Source: JBICHN01 sp043101845 (lineage in GTDB: Bacteria > Planctomycetota > Phycisphaerae > Phycisphaerales > UBA5793). Taken from it: a DNA stretch of 64,000 bases. The stretch is taken from the NCBI GenBank assembly GCA_043101845.1, contig JBICHN010000002.1:744001-808000 (forward strand), given 5' to 3'. The position numbers and the translations under genes are program-made. Numbering within the stretch: the first letter of the stretch is position 1; each line of letters starts with the position of its first letter. Below are positions 62,598 to 64,000 of the stretch, piece by piece. The notes beneath the pieces are model-generated. The model worked only from the letters and a program-made list of their open reading frames with translations, did not search any database and was not told the origin of the DNA.

Positions 62598-63438
62598 GGA
62601 TCGCGGCGGCCTGGTGGTCGGGATGCGGCGGGATCGATTCGGCGATGCGTTCAATCACCGCGATCGACGCTTGCGCCGGCGAGTCGCCCGCCCGCAAACG
62701 CTCGACGGCGAAGAACGAGGCGCAGGTCGACATGAACAACTCGCCGGTTCCCGTTCCGATCGCCGCCCCAACCTTCGGATCGACATACAACGCGTGACCA
62801 ATGATCGCGGCGTCGCCGACCCGACCGGGCGTCTTGAACGCCATGCCACTCGTCGTGCAACCCGCGCCGATCACCCCTGACGCGTCCCGGGCCATGACGC
62901 ACACCGTGTCGTGGAGCCCGCGGTCGACCCCGCGAAGCTCTTCGACATTGCGGGGTGGAATCCAGCCGCGGTACCGATCGTCATCGAGGATCGTGGGGTC
63001 GTCACGCCAGCGCTCCCAGACCGCCCGGGCGTCGTCGGTGAGCAGCGTCTCGACTCTCTCGAATCCCTCGGACGCGGCGAAGCGCTCGGCGTCGGGGCCG
63101 ACGAGAAGTCGATGCGTGGTCCGCTCCATAACCCGTCGCGCTATCGAGACCGGATTCACGAAATGACGGATGTCAGCCACGCCGGCGGCGCGGCCGGGGC
63201 CGAGCATGATCGCGGCGTCGAGCGTCACCTGGCCAAGCGCGTCCGGCAACCCGCCGAGGCCGACCGAGTCGACGGCCGGATCGGCCTCGATGGCGCGGCA
63301 GGCCGCTTCGATGGCGTCGATCGCTTCGCCGCCCCGATCAAGCGTCGGCCACCCGGCGTCGATCGCCTGCACGCCGAACGACCAGGTCGAAAGCATGACG
63401 GGTCCATCAACCGGTCCGCCGCGCTGATCACCAGTCAC
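62443..63438 (-). CDS. Glycosylasparaginase / isoaspartyl peptidase family (Ntn hydrolase)
   Basis: 331 residues. STWSFGVQAIDAGWPTLDRG begins the alpha subunit. HDTVCVMARD carries the autoproteolytic nucleophile T178, which becomes the N-terminal catalytic residue after self-cleavage. AGCTTSGMAFKTPGRVGDAAIIG and GTGTGELFM are the substrate and oxyanion segments of the N4-(beta-N-acetylglucosaminyl)-asparaginase branch. There is no signal peptide. The GTG start at 63438 overlaps the stop of the upstream gene (GTGA) and has GGGAG at good spacing, so the two are coupled. An isoaspartyl dipeptidase role is an alternative. Confidence 0.88.
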   Translation of the reverse strand: MTGDQRGGPVDGPVMLSTWSFGVQAIDAGWPTLDRGGEAIDAIEAACRAIEADPAVDSVGLGGLPDALGQVTLDAAIMLGPGRAAGVADIRHFVNPVSIARRVMERTTHRLLVGPDAERFAASEGFERVETLLTDDARAVWERWRDDPTILDDDRYRGWIPPRNVEELRGVDRGLHDTVCVMARDASGVIGAGCTTSGMAFKTPGRVGDAAIIGHALYVDPKVGAAIGTGTGELFMSTCASFFAVERLRAGDSPAQASIAVIERIAESIPPHPDHQAAAILMTPDGAWSAAALRPGFRAAFRTRSSAALVEPDFVLIPEEPKRGAHESHLL

Positions 63439-64000
63439 GGCTGCTCCCTGAGCACGAAGAGCGCCCAGGTTCCGTCACTGAAGAAGTGTCGATCGCGAAC
63501 CGCTTCGAGCGCAACGCCATCGAGCCCCTTGAATCGGCGGCGATAAGCGTCCCAGAAGTCCGGTCCGCCCCGGGCGTGTCGAAAGGCGCTCGCATAGCCG
63601 ATCGTAAAGAGCACTTCAGGTTGCTCATCGAGTCTCGCGATGATGGACCCGGGCAGGTCGTCCCCGAGTTGCCACGCGAGGGCGCGGTAGGCCCGTTTGA
63701 CATCCGTTCGATTGAATCGCTTGTTCTCGATCTTCTTCACCCAGTAGCCGAGCGCCTGGTCCGGACCCTTCGGGAAACGCCAGGGATGCGGCGTGAGGTA
63801 GGCGGCGCGCGGGTCGAGCAGAAGCGAATACTGGAACGGCAATCGGGCTTCGACCCCCGGGAGTCGCCGGGCCTGGCGAGTGAATTCGTAGGAGACCGCG
63901 AGGAAGGCGGGATGATCCGGCGCGTCGATCTCGGGCGCGTAAAACGCGACGGCCGCGTGTGGCTTTCGAAGGGGAAGCCGGGGCACGATGACTTCGCGCG
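63435..64000 (-). CDS. C-terminal part of an unidentified protein, cut by right window edge
   Basis: The minus-strand frame is open from the right edge to the stop at 63435 (188 visible residues), coupled to the glycosylasparaginase behind it by a four-base overlap. A GTG occurs at 63986, but the frame continues upstream, so this is probably the end of a longer gene. AVAFYAPEIDAPDHPAFLAVSYEF, WVKKIENKRFNRTDVKRAYRALA and RHFFSDGTWALFVLRE resemble the C-terminal half of M16-type zinc peptidase-like proteins, which are often catalytically silent in that half. I cannot confirm this without the N-terminal part. Confidence 0.45.
   Translation of the reverse strand, partial: REVIVPRLPLRKPHAAVAFYAPEIDAPDHPAFLAVSYEFTRQARRLPGVEARLPFQYSLLLDPRAAYLTPHPWRFPKGPDQALGYWVKKIENKRFNRTDVKRAYRALAWQLGDDLPGSIIARLDEQPEVLFTIGYASAFRHARGGPDFWDAYRRRFKGLDGVALEAVRDRHFFSDGTWALFVLREQP

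Overview
The window is GC-rich bacterial chromosome and looks like a member of the Planctomycetota, most likely class Phycisphaerae. The reasons are the many exported proteins that end in the same cysteine-containing beta-sandwich module, prepilin-like proteins with an H-X9-DG motif, a Ser/Thr kinase fused to TPRs, several ECF sigma factors paired with anti-sigma or von Willebrand A proteins, and the general gene style. This is a judgement from protein features; no ribosomal RNA is present to confirm it. I saw no transposase, integrase, CRISPR array or prophage.

Left part (1-16.5 kb). A partial persulfide-dioxygenase-type hydrolase is followed by a secreted six-bladed-propeller-like protein, an ECF sigma/anti-sigma pair, and an exported serine-hydrolase-like protein that has lost its catalytic residues and is divergent from an ArsR-like regulator. 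Then comes the most coherent pathway of the window, all on the minus strand and read from high to low coordinates: prepilin-like protein, GH16 glucanase, GPH-type sugar transporter, very large GH94-related (GH149/GH161-like) phosphorylase, GH17 glucanase, and a secreted protein with a terminator behind it. This reads as a beta-1,3-glucan (laminarin-type) uptake and phosphorolysis operon. Behind its terminator lie three tandem small genes that each encode the exported cysteine module alone.

Middle part (16.5-38 kb). tRNA-Gly(CCC), an exported alpha/beta hydrolase, a SRPBCC protein, a pseudopilin, a kinase-TPR protein, an OmcB-like lipoprotein, topoisomerase IB, a DUF2254 membrane protein, a Gfo/Idh/MocA oxidoreductase, a VOC protein, a membrane dipeptidase, the HrpA helicase, a coiled-coil exported protein, two more exported proteins with the terminal module, and a superoxide dismutase.

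Right part (38-64 kb). Mostly housekeeping and regulation: a sigma-70 factor, a degenerate GGDEF protein, folE, a pseudopilin, prfB with its programmed +1 frameshift, a class I aminotransferase, recQ, an ECF sigma plus VWA anti-sigma-like protein, RNase P RNA, a divergent Gfo/Idh-like protein, a glycosyltransferase, clpC, a translationally coupled pair of TPR-sulfotransferases (the first with a SEC-C zinc motif), another exported module protein, an ECF sigma factor, a glycosylasparaginase and a partial gene at the right edge.

Across the whole window the palindrome ACGT is almost absent: I found two copies where about two hundred would be expected. This is a DNA-level signal independent of the genes and suggests a modification or restriction system with that recognition site elsewhere in the genome.
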